NCBI GenBank assembly: GCA_943324395.2 | Contig: CALPLL020000029.1 | Span: 1 to 13,299 of the forward strand | Direction: 5' to 3' | Length of the DNA stretch: 13,299 nucleotides | Source: Rhizobium sp. Q54 | GTDB taxonomy: Bacteria > Bacteroidota > Bacteroidia > Flavobacteriales > Flavobacteriaceae | In this document: positions 6,619 to 13,299 of the stretch, one piece after another | Layout of the letters: the number at the start of each line of letters is the position of its first letter | Numbering within the stretch: the first letter of the stretch is position 1 | Position numbers and translations under genes: made by a program | The notes under the pieces: model-generated | Told to the model about the DNA's origin: nothing | Database searches by the model: none | Seen by the model: the letters and a program-made list of their open reading frames with translations, nothing else

Positions 6619-6646
6619 AAAAAAGCGACTTAATTGTCGCTTTTTT
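6619..6646. terminator. Bidirectional terminator between M48 gene and olsF
   Basis: A perfect 11-bp stem (AAAAAAGCGAC at 6619-6629, GTCGCTTTTTT at 6636-6646) with a 6-base loop and runs of A and T on the two sides. It lies between the ends of two convergent genes and can serve both transcripts. Confidence 0.9.
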
Positions 6647-6652
6647 ATTGTT

Positions 6653-8461
6653 TTATAAATCCCCTTTTTCAGATAATTTTCGTTCTAATTCGGCCTGAAA
6701 CTCTTCCATAACAGGTTTAACAGTACTATCAGGAATATCAGAAATTCTGATGTACATCAAGCCATCAACCGCATCGTTAAATAATGGATCGACGTTAAAA
6801 GCAACCACACGAGCATTTTGCTTGATGTATTTTTTAATCAATACAGGAAGTCTTAGGGTTCCCGGTTCTAACTCATCTATAATTTTATCAAACTTATTTA
6901 AATCGGATTCCGCTTCATTGAAAACAAAGTCTTTGTCGGCATCTTTTAGCTTAACTTTGAAAGCTTTTTTAGGATGAATATATTGTGCAATATAGGGATC
7001 GTAGAAATTAGATTTCATAAATTCAATCATCAGCGATTTTGAAAATTCTGAAAATTGGTTGCTAATACTTACCCCTCCAAGTAAGAATTTATGTTCTGGA
7101 AATCTCAATGTGGTATGGATAATTCCTTTCCAAAGTAGGAAAAGTGGCATCGGTTTTTGTTGGTACTCTTTAATAATAAAGGCACGTCCCATTTCGATAG
7201 ATTTAGACATCATATCGTGTAATTCAGGTTCAAAACGAAAAAGCTCATTTAAATAAAACCCATCCATTCCATATTTTGGATAAATTTCAGATCCCAATCC
7301 CATTCTATAAGCTCCAGCTACTTTTTTAGCATCTTCATCCCACAAAAACATGTGATGGTAATATTTATCAAATTTGTCAATATCGGTTGATTCATTAGTC
7401 CCTTCACCGACTTCTCGAAAAGTGATTTCTCGTAAGCGTCCTAATTCATGTAAAACATTAGGAATTTTATCTGCTTGCGCAAAAAACACCTCGTAATTTT
7501 TGCTTTGCAGCAAACGGCAATCTGCGGCTCTTAAGGCATCAACTTCCAAAATCATATTTTCGACAGAAGCGCCGGTAACAATAGTTTTGGGTCCTTTTTT
7601 AGGAAGTTTAATTTTTGGCGTTGGTAAAAATGATTTTTCTTTTACAAATGGCTTGGAAAGCATGTACGTCTTTTTGCGTAAAAACTTTGAATATTCTTCG
7701 ATGGTTTCATATTCATTTTGCTCGTTTACAGAAATTGGTTTTCCAATACGAACTTTTATTACTCTTTCCTTTTGAGAAAATACTTCCGACGGTAATTTAG
7801 CCGTGCGAAGTGTGTCTCCAATTTTGGATAAGAAGTAAAATAATTGACTGTTTTTGGCATGAAAATATATTGGAACTACAGGTACTTGTGCTTTTCTAAT
7901 TACTTTTATAGCACCTACTTCCCATGGTTTATCAACTACTAATTTTCCATCTTTATACGTTGAAACTTCCCCTGCCGGAAACATTCCTAGCGGTTTTCCT
8001 TCTTTTAAGTGGATCAATGTTTCCTTAATTCCAATAACACTTGATTTGGCGTCTTTGTGATTTTCAAATGGATTAACGGGCATTATATATTTCTTCAAAG
8101 GAGTAATTCTATGCAAAAGAAAATTAGCAATTATTTTGAAATTAGGTTCTCTTTCGAGCATTAATTTTAAAAGTAAAACTCCGTCTATTCCGCCCAATGG
8201 GTGATTTGAAATGGTAATGTAGGCCCCGTCTTTTGGTAAACGTTTAAAATCTTCCTCAGGAATTTCAAATTTAATTTCTAAATCGTCTAAAATTGCATTT
8301 AAAAATGCAATCTCTTCCAAGTGCTTGTTTTTATCGTAAAACTTATTTAGGGTTGATATTTTTAGAACTTTCATCAACAACCATCCTGAAAAAGTTCCTA
8401 AAAAACCATATTTATCAGCTTTTATTGCTTTTGCGACTTCTTTAGCGGTAACTAAACCCAT
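6653..8461 (-). CDS. olsF: Bifunctional acyltransferase for ornithine/aminoacyl lipids, OlsF-type
   Basis: This is a 602-residue two-domain enzyme. The N-terminal part (about 60-270) is a PlsC-like O-acyltransferase with SNHPLGGIDG (85-94, His87 and Asp93) and FPAGEVS (161-167). The C-terminal part (about 295-500) resembles OlsB, the GNAT-like N-acyltransferase that joins a 3-hydroxy fatty acid to an amino acid (LREITFREVGEGTN 343-356, YLNELFRFEP 403-412, EMGRAFI 423-429, LLGGVSIS 460-467). In characterised OlsF proteins the C-terminal domain makes lyso-ornithine lipid and the N-terminal domain adds the second acyl chain. Flavobacterium johnsoniae has such an enzyme, as I recall. The amino acid used here could be ornithine or glycine. 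The linkage His-x5-Asp has one residue more than the usual NHx4D box. The gene is single, with its own promoter and terminator. Confidence 0.87.
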   Translation of the reverse strand: MGLVTAKEVAKAIKADKYGFLGTFSGWLLMKVLKISTLNKFYDKNKHLEEIAFLNAILDDLEIKFEIPEEDFKRLPKDGAYITISNHPLGGIDGVLLLKLMLEREPNFKIIANFLLHRITPLKKYIMPVNPFENHKDAKSSVIGIKETLIHLKEGKPLGMFPAGEVSTYKDGKLVVDKPWEVGAIKVIRKAQVPVVPIYFHAKNSQLFYFLSKIGDTLRTAKLPSEVFSQKERVIKVRIGKPISVNEQNEYETIEEYSKFLRKKTYMLSKPFVKEKSFLPTPKIKLPKKGPKTIVTGASVENMILEVDALRAADCRLLQSKNYEVFFAQADKIPNVLHELGRLREITFREVGEGTNESTDIDKFDKYYHHMFLWDEDAKKVAGAYRMGLGSEIYPKYGMDGFYLNELFRFEPELHDMMSKSIEMGRAFIIKEYQQKPMPLFLLWKGIIHTTLRFPEHKFLLGGVSISNQFSEFSKSLMIEFMKSNFYDPYIAQYIHPKKAFKVKLKDADKDFVFNEAESDLNKFDKIIDELEPGTLRLPVLIKKYIKQNARVVAFNVDPLFNDAVDGLMYIRISDIPDSTVKPVMEEFQAELERKLSEKGDL

Positions 8462-8487
8462 TGATTTTTATATTTAAAACCTAAAAA

Positions 8488-8516
8488 CAAAGATAGAAAA
8501 AAAGTTATGTAACCAA
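8488..8516 (-). promoter_or_regulatory. olsF promoter
   Basis: On the minus strand TTG (8516-8514), an 18-bp spacer and TATCTTTG (8495-8488) give a full match to the Bacteroidota consensus, 26 bp before the start codon. It is the best promoter in the window. Confidence 0.65.
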
Positions 8517-8572
8517 TGGAATTTTGAGTCCAATTTCTTCAAATTTTCTACACTAATCGTAAAGTTTTTTAT

Positions 8573-8580
8573 TACTTTTG
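8573..8580 (+). promoter_or_regulatory. Putative xth promoter -7 box
   Basis: TACTTTTG is a full match to TAnnTTTG, 25 bp before the xth ATG, in the 144-bp divergent gap with olsF. No clear TTG box is found at the expected distance upstream. Confidence 0.5.
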
Positions 8581-8605
8581 GAAATAATAATATTGAATTA
8601 CAATA

Positions 8606-9367
8606 ATGAGAATCATTTCCTATAATGTAAATGGAATTCGAGCGGCCATTTTAAAAGGGTTTATTGAGTGGTTACAACATGCAAATCCAGACGTTATTTG
8701 CCTTCAAGAAATAAAGGCTTCTGAAGATCAAGTGCCTTTTTTAGATATAGAAATGGCGGGTTATCCTTATCAATATTATTTTCCGGCAACTAAAAAAGGG
8801 TACAGCGGGGTAGCAATTTTATCAAAAATTAAACCCAATAATATCGTTTTTGGAACTGGGATTGAACACATGGATTTTGAAGGAAGAAATTTACGTGTCG
8901 ATTTTGATGAGTTATCTGTAATGAGTTTGTATTTGCCTTCTGGCACAAATATTGATCGATTAAGTCATAAATTTATGTTCATGGATGATTTTCAAAATTA
9001 TATCAATGAACTTAAAAAGGAAATTCCGAATTTAGTGATTTGTGGTGATTATAACATTTGCCATAAGGCAATAGATATTCATGATCCAATTAGAAACGCC
9101 AATGTGTCTGGGTTTTTACCTCAAGAACGGGCTTGGCTTGATCAGTTTATGAAAAATGGATTTATTGATAGTTTTCGTTTTTTCAATGACCAACCAGATA
9201 ATTATAGTTGGTGGAGTTATAGAGCAGGTGCTCGCGGAAATAACAAAGGCTGGAGAATTGACTACTGTTTAGTGAGTGAACCGTTAAAAGAAAAATTAAA
9301 AAGGGCCTATATTTTACCAGAAGCAAAACATTCTGACCATTGTCCCGTTGTAGTAGAAATAGAATAA
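8606..9367 (+). CDS. xth: Exodeoxyribonuclease III
   Basis: An AP endonuclease and 3'-5' exonuclease of the Xth/ExoA family, acting in base excision repair in the cytoplasm. The product is 253 residues, the usual length. Motifs of the endonuclease/exonuclease/phosphatase fold are complete: MRIISYNVNGIRAA (1-14, Asn7), DVICLQEIKA (29-38, metal-binding Glu35), SLYLPSG (107-113, Tyr109), ICGDYNI (145-151, Asp148 and Asn150), SWWSYRAGARGNNKGWRIDY (201-220), and the C-terminal SDHCPVV (243-249, with the catalytic Asp-His pair 244-245). The start ATG gives the canonical N terminus. It is followed after 24 bp by the OmpA-family lipoprotein gene, so the two may share a transcript although their functions differ. 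Confidence 0.95.
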   Translation: MRIISYNVNGIRAAILKGFIEWLQHANPDVICLQEIKASEDQVPFLDIEMAGYPYQYYFPATKKGYSGVAILSKIKPNNIVFGTGIEHMDFEGRNLRVDFDELSVMSLYLPSGTNIDRLSHKFMFMDDFQNYINELKKEIPNLVICGDYNICHKAIDIHDPIRNANVSGFLPQERAWLDQFMKNGFIDSFRFFNDQPDNYSWWSYRAGARGNNKGWRIDYCLVSEPLKEKLKRAYILPEAKHSDHCPVVVEIE

Positions 9368-9391
9368 TTTAACCTATTAAAATTAAAAAAA

Positions 9392-10354
9392 ATGATTAAA
9401 AAAATTTCAATTGTTTTCGTGATAATCGCTTTATCAAGTTCTTGCGTTTCCAAAAAAGTTTTTAATGAACTAGAAACCAAATTTGCCGATTTGAAGAAAG
9501 AAAATAGAAAAACTCAAGATTTATATGATAGTATTTCGAAATCTAAAAGCAAACTTGATATAGATTATTCAACGCTTAAAAAAGACTATGAAAAAACAAA
9601 AGCCGAAAGAGATAAGCTAGCAATTGACTTTGCTGCCGCAGATAAAAATCTTAAAACCTTACAAGCTTCTTACACGGCATTAGAAAAAAATAGTGATGAG
9701 TCTTTAAAAGAAAACATGACTAAAAATAGAGAGTTATTAGCACAGCTAGAAGCGAAAGAAAAAGCGCTTGCTGCTGAAAAAGAAAGGCTAAATAAACTAA
9801 GTGCTGATTTGAAAAAAGGAACTGATCGTGTAAATGAATTAGAAAGCATTATGGCGGCTAAAGAAGCGGCGATGAAAAAACTAAAAGATGCGCTTACAAA
9901 ATCTTTAAAAGCATTTGAAGGAAAAGGATTGACTGTAAATCAAAGAGATGGGAAAGTTTATGTTTCCATGGAAAACAAACTACTTTTTGAATCAGGAAGT
10001 TGGGCTGTTGGTCCAGAAGGTAAAAAAGCTGTAGTATTAGTAGGTTCTGTTTTAGCTCAAAATCCTCAAATTTCAGTTTTAATTGAAGGGCATACTGATA
10101 ATGATAAATTTGCAGGTGCTGTTGGACAAATTGAAAATAACTGGGATCTTTCTACCAAGAGAGCGACTGCAATTGTAAATATCCTTTCTGAAAATAAAGG
10201 CGTTAAAAAAGAGAATCTTACAGCAGCAGGACGAGGAGAATTTGCTCCATTAATGAGTAATGATACTCCTGAAGGAAAATCAAAAAATAGAAGAATTGAA
10301 ATTATATTGACACCAAAATTAGATGAAATATCTAAATTACTGAACGAATTGTAA
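9392..10354 (+). CDS. OmpA-family lipoprotein with coiled coil
   Basis: A predicted outer-membrane lipoprotein of 320 residues. The signal peptide (MIKKISIVFVIIALSSSC) ends in a lipobox with Cys18 as the lipid-attachment site. Residues about 22-172 are a Lys/Glu/Leu/Ala-rich coiled coil. The C-terminal OmpA domain (about 185-310) has the expected peptidoglycan-binding features: LLFESGSWAV (197-206), EGHTD (232-236, Asp236), NWDLSTKRA (250-258, Arg257), AAGRGEF (278-284) and KSKNRRIEI (296-304). It probably ties the outer membrane to the cell wall, with the coiled coil as spacer. It differs from Pal in the long coiled coil and from full OmpA in lacking a beta-barrel. It follows xth by 24 bp and is closed by a repeat-derived terminator. 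Confidence 0.92.
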   Translation: MIKKISIVFVIIALSSSCVSKKVFNELETKFADLKKENRKTQDLYDSISKSKSKLDIDYSTLKKDYEKTKAERDKLAIDFAAADKNLKTLQASYTALEKNSDESLKENMTKNRELLAQLEAKEKALAAEKERLNKLSADLKKGTDRVNELESIMAAKEAAMKKLKDALTKSLKAFEGKGLTVNQRDGKVYVSMENKLLFESGSWAVGPEGKKAVVLVGSVLAQNPQISVLIEGHTDNDKFAGAVGQIENNWDLSTKRATAIVNILSENKGVKKENLTAAGRGEFAPLMSNDTPEGKSKNRRIEIILTPKLDEISKLLNEL

Positions 10355-10355
10355 T

Positions 10356-10409
10356 AAGGTTCAAAGTAAAAAGGTTCAAAGGTTCAGAGTTTTACTTTGG
10401 GCCTTTTTT
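10356..10409 (+). terminator. Terminator made of GGTTCAAAG repeats
   Basis: The arms 10356-10371 (AAGGTTCAAAGTAAAA) and 10390-10405 (TTTTACTTTGGGCCTT) form a 16-bp RNA stem with two G-U pairs and an 18-base loop, followed by a T-run to 10409. This fits an intrinsic terminator after the OmpA-family gene. The left arm and loop consist of three copies of a 9-mer: GGTTCAAAG at 10358-10366 and 10373-10381, and GGTTCAGAG at 10381-10389, sharing one base. Confidence 0.75.
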
Positions 10410-10440
10410 ACTTTAACAAATTACAACATTATACTTAACT

Positions 10441-11478
10441 ATGAAATATAGTAATTTACCAAATACAGATACTAAAATTAGTAAAATCGCACTTGGAACT
10501 ATGACTTTCGGAGAACAAAATACGGAAGCCGAAGGTCACGCTCAAATGGATTATGCACTGGAAAATGGAGTTAATTTTTTTGATACTGCAGAAATGTATT
10601 CTATACCAGCAAAAAAAGAGACTTACGGAAGTACCGAAAAAATAATTGGGTCCTGGTTTAAAAAATCGGGAAATCGAGAAAATGTAATTCTTGCAACCAA
10701 AATTGCGGGTCCCAATAGAAACCTAAATTACATGCGGGAAGAAAATGATTTTTCCCCAAAAAGTCTGGCTTATGCGCTAGATCAAAGTTTAAAAAGATTG
10801 CAAACTGACTACATCGATTTATACCAATTGCACTGGCCTGAAAGAAAGTCAAACATGTTTGGTGTACTTGGATTTAAAGTTCAAGACGACCCTTGGGAAG
10901 ATAATTTTCATTCAATTTTAGAATGTTTACAAGGATTTATTAAACAAGGTAAAATTAGAAATATTGGCGTTTCCAATGAAACTCCTTGGGGATTAATGCG
11001 TTTTCTTGAAGAAAGTAAGAAACACAATTTACCCAGAATGGCAACCATTCAAAATCCCTATTCATTAGTAAATCGAAGTTTTGAAGTGGGACTTTCAGAA
11101 GTTTGCCATCGTGAAAATGTTGGCCTGCTTGCCTATTCTCCCTTGGCTTTTGGAGTACTATCAGGGAAATTTCTAAATGGTGCAAACCCTCCAAATGCGA
11201 GGATAAATTTATTTCCTCAATTTGCTCGCTACAATAGCGAAAATACACGTGAGGCAACCAGGAGATACAACGAAATTGCTGCAGATTTTGGACTTACTCT
11301 AACTGAACTCTCCTTGGCATTTGTAACCCAACAACCCTTTTTATCTAGTAATATTATTGGCGCATCAACATTGGAACAATTGAAAGAAAACATCAATACA
11401 ATTAAGGTGACTTTAAATGAAAATGTGTTAGCAGAAATAGAAAAAATTCACAGTATTTTTCCAAATCCAGCGCCATAA
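10441..11478 (+). CDS. tas: NADP(H)-dependent aldo/keto reductase, Tas family
   Basis: A cytoplasmic aldo/keto reductase of 345 residues, close in length and sequence to E. coli Tas (346 residues as I recall). Shared features include the N-terminal LGTMTFGEQN (18-27), the AEMY segment, SLKRLQTDYIDLYQLHWP (116-133), IGVSNET, IQNPYSL(V/L)NRSFEVGL and the C-terminal ending NPAP. The catalytic tetrad of the superfamily is present: Asp48, Tyr53, Lys87 and His131. The physiological substrate of Tas is not settled. In E. coli the gene was found by complementing a tyrosine auxotroph under starvation. The small lipoprotein gene starts 12 bp downstream and probably shares its transcript. Confidence 0.92.
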   Translation: MKYSNLPNTDTKISKIALGTMTFGEQNTEAEGHAQMDYALENGVNFFDTAEMYSIPAKKETYGSTEKIIGSWFKKSGNRENVILATKIAGPNRNLNYMREENDFSPKSLAYALDQSLKRLQTDYIDLYQLHWPERKSNMFGVLGFKVQDDPWEDNFHSILECLQGFIKQGKIRNIGVSNETPWGLMRFLEESKKHNLPRMATIQNPYSLVNRSFEVGLSEVCHRENVGLLAYSPLAFGVLSGKFLNGANPPNARINLFPQFARYNSENTREATRRYNEIAADFGLTLTELSLAFVTQQPFLSSNIIGASTLEQLKENINTIKVTLNENVLAEIEKIHSIFPNPAP

Positions 11479-11490
11479 TCCCATTGACAA

Positions 11491-11931
11491 ATGAAAAAAA
11501 TAGCTCCCTTTTTCTCTTTAATTGTCTTACTGAATTTATTTTCATGTAATGCATCAAAAGATAATTCTTATACTTCTCCACCACAAGAAATAAAATCAAT
11601 TACATTTGAAAATTGGACCAGTGGAAGAAGGGAAAGTGGAGGCGGGACGGTTTTTATCATTGAGCTGAAAAAGCCCCTTCGAAAAAATATTCGCCTTGAA
11701 AAAATTTTTTACAAAAATCTAGAAAGCCCATTAATTCAAGTAAATGAAACTAAATTCAGAGCCAATTTTCATTACAACGCCATCTATCAAGAACACCAAA
11801 CCTCAGCAACTGCAACCAAAGAATTTCATTTAAAAGACAAAGAAACCGTAATAGAATTTCAAAAAGCCAATCAAAAATACTGGTATAAATGCACACAAAT
11901 AAAAGAAATTTCTCCTACTGAATTTCCTTAG
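11491..11931 (+). CDS. Small lipoprotein of unknown function
   Basis: The 146-residue product starts with a lipoprotein signal peptide (MKKIAPFFSLIVLLNLFSC; Cys19 is the lipidation site) and is therefore expected in the envelope. The mature part is basic and beta-rich in appearance, with a Gly-rich turn (TSGRRESGGGTVFIIEL), a repeated Lys/Leu/Phe pattern, and a Cys-containing C-terminal stretch (YWYKCTQIKEISP). I recognise no domain. It follows tas by 12 bp on the same strand, so the two are probably co-transcribed, although a lipoprotein and a cytosolic reductase have no obvious joint role. A hypothetical lipoprotein is the most that can be said. Confidence 0.85.
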   Translation: MKKIAPFFSLIVLLNLFSCNASKDNSYTSPPQEIKSITFENWTSGRRESGGGTVFIIELKKPLRKNIRLEKIFYKNLESPLIQVNETKFRANFHYNAIYQEHQTSATATKEFHLKDKETVIEFQKANQKYWYKCTQIKEISPTEFP

Positions 11932-11951
11932 AAAATGTGCTAAAAATTACT

Positions 11952-11959
11952 TATTTTTG
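11952..11959 (+). promoter_or_regulatory. Putative -7 box before the flippase gene
   Basis: TATTTTTG matches TAnnTTTG in full and lies 26 bp before the proposed TTG start. The upstream box is weak (TTA at 11928-11930, spacing 21). Confidence 0.4.
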
Positions 11960-11985
11960 TTAATTACAAATCACATTCAGCAATT

Positions 11986-13299
11986 TTGAGTTTATATAAA
12001 AATCTTTTCAAACAAACTGCAATTTACGGACTGGCTTCAGTTTTGCCGCGCATGTTCAGTTTTTTATTAGTGCCATTATATACGGATTTGCTTCCCAAAG
12101 CTGCCTATGGAAAAGTAACCATCGTGTTTGCCTGGATGATTTTCTTTAACGTGATTTTAGCCTACGGAATGGAAACTACTTTTTTCAGGTTCTATAACAA
12201 TGACCCCAATAAAAAAGCAGTAATAGAAACAACAACCGTTTCTATATTTTGGTCTACTTTATTATTCCTTTGTTCTGCATTATTATTTAAAAATTATCTC
12301 GCCGAGTGGTCAGGAATCGACGTACAATATATCATTTACACCATTTGGATTCTGGTTCTAGACGCCCTGGTAATTGTGCCGTTTTCCAAACTTCGAGCTT
12401 ACCAAAGACCCATGGTTTATGCCATTATTAAAATAGGAAATGTTTTAGTATACTTATTTTTAAACGTATTCTTCCTGATCTACTTGCCAAAAATTGCTCA
12501 AGCAAACCCCGACAGTTTTCTGGGTTCTTTGTATACTGAAAATTTTGAAGTGGGTTATATTTTTGTTTCTAATATCATCGCCAGCTTCCTAACATTTTTA
12601 GCATTATCGCCAAATTATTTACATGTGAATTGGGAATTCGATTTTGCACTTTGGAAACGAATGATGCGCTACGGATTGCCCATTATGGTGGCCGGAATAG
12701 CCTTCGCAATCAACGAACAATTTGACAAAATTCTATTAGGAAAATTACTGCCTGCCAATATTGCCGAAGCTGAAGTTGGTGTTTATTCCGCCTGTTACAA
12801 ACTCGGATTGTTCATGGTTTTATTTAGAACCGCCTATACTTTAGGAATTGAGCCTTTCTTTTTCAGTCATGCTAAAAATGAAAATGCGCCTCAAACCTAC
12901 GCTACAATTACTAAATATTTTGTCATTTTCGGATCGTTTATTTTACTTTCTGTAATCGTTTTTGCCGACGTTTTAAAATATATTATGCTTCGCGACCCCT
13001 CCTATTGGGAAGCCATGAAAGTGGTGCCGCTCATTATTTTAGCCAATTTTTTCCTTGGAATTTATACCAATTTATCCGTGTGGTACAAGCTAATTGATAA
13101 AACTTACATCGGCGCTTATATTTCTATTGTTGGGGCAGCAGTTACCCTAATTTTGAATTTCGTCTTAATTCCAATTATGGGGTATTATGGGTCGGCAATA
13201 GCTACCATTGCTGCCTATGGAAGCATGATGACGATTTCCTATGTGCTCGGAAATAGATATTATCCTATTCCATACGACTTCAAAAAAATTAGTGGTTAC
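11986..13299 (+). CDS. Polysaccharide/lipid-linked oligosaccharide flippase (MOP superfamily), 5' part
   Basis: A multi-pass inner-membrane transporter of the Wzx/polysaccharide synthase (PST) type, which moves lipid-linked sugar units across the membrane for surface glycan assembly. The first 438 codons are present and the frame is open to the right edge; I expect roughly 50 more from typical Bacteroidota homologues. The N terminus LSLYKNLFKQTAIYGLASVL with PRMFSFLLVPLYTD following is characteristic. Further features are YGMETTFFRFY, a central charged loop before RYGLPIMVAG, and the repeated helix pattern to the end. The start is taken as TTG at 11986, because the family's conserved first helix precedes the first in-frame ATG (12052, codon 23) and a stop lies at 11941. 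The exact glycan cannot be told from sequence. Confidence 0.88.
   Translation, partial: MSLYKNLFKQTAIYGLASVLPRMFSFLLVPLYTDLLPKAAYGKVTIVFAWMIFFNVILAYGMETTFFRFYNNDPNKKAVIETTTVSIFWSTLLFLCSALLFKNYLAEWSGIDVQYIIYTIWILVLDALVIVPFSKLRAYQRPMVYAIIKIGNVLVYLFLNVFFLIYLPKIAQANPDSFLGSLYTENFEVGYIFVSNIIASFLTFLALSPNYLHVNWEFDFALWKRMMRYGLPIMVAGIAFAINEQFDKILLGKLLPANIAEAEVGVYSACYKLGLFMVLFRTAYTLGIEPFFFSHAKNENAPQTYATITKYFVIFGSFILLSVIVFADVLKYIMLRDPSYWEAMKVVPLIILANFFLGIYTNLSVWYKLIDKTYIGAYISIVGAAVTLILNFVLIPIMGYYGSAIATIAAYGSMMTISYVLGNRYYPIPYDFKKISGY

Noticed and set aside
6750..7800. Several plus-strand frames opposite olsF
   Set aside because: They are antisense shadows of a 602-codon gene with conserved acyltransferase motifs.
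10356..10389. Tandem GGTTCAAAG copies considered as a small CRISPR-like array
   Set aside because: Units are 9 bases, abut or overlap without spacers, and no cas genes are present.
10658..11599. Minus-strand frames opposite tas and the small lipoprotein gene
   Set aside because: They overlap genes with clear catalytic residues or a signal peptide and show no protein-like features.

Overview
The window looks like a piece of a Flavobacterium-type (Bacteroidota, Flavobacteriaceae) chromosome. Three things support this: the DNA is strongly A+T-rich; start codons are preceded by A-rich leaders rather than Shine-Dalgarno sequences; and several genes have the Bacteroidota promoter -7 box TAnnTTTG, in the best cases with a TTG box 17-23 bp upstream. 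The gene content fits too: an OlsF-type lipid synthase, an OmpA-like lipoprotein and a TM2/DUF2752 membrane cluster. It reads as core or housekeeping chromosome. I see no phage, transposase, CRISPR array, tRNA or rRNA.

Layout. 1-392 is the 3' end of pheS, followed by a spacer with interlocked inverted repeats and a small conserved-looking protein of unknown role (471-878). Converging on it are two minus-strand genes: gpsA (913-1908) and, upstream of it, a YqhD-type NADPH aldehyde reductase (2282-3445). Between these two lies a 373-bp gap with a large palindromic repeat just upstream of gpsA, and a strong hairpin terminator for yqhD. Divergent from yqhD is a D-2-hydroxyacid dehydrogenase of the SerA type (3585-4547). 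Next comes a tightly packed four-gene membrane cluster (4631-6610): a TM2-domain protein, a DUF2752 protein, a three-helix DUF4870/Tic20-like protein and an M48 metalloprotease. The start and stop codons overlap or nearly touch, and a bidirectional terminator closes the unit.

On the minus strand at 6653-8461 is olsF, a two-domain acyltransferase for aminoacyl lipids. Divergent from it are xth (exonuclease III) and an OmpA-family lipoprotein, probably co-transcribed and ended by a terminator built from tandem GGTTCAAAG repeats. Next are tas (aldo/keto reductase) with a small lipoprotein gene 12 bp behind it. The window closes inside a polysaccharide flippase gene that starts with TTG and runs off the right edge.

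Together the genes cover translation (pheS), phospholipid and aminolipid synthesis (gpsA, olsF), carbonyl reduction (yqhD, tas), DNA repair (xth) and envelope building (OmpA lipoprotein, flippase, TM2/M48 cluster). The best candidate for an undescribed system is the TM2-DUF2752-DUF4870-M48 cluster. Its gene order and translational coupling suggest one membrane-associated functional unit. None of its members has a role I can name.
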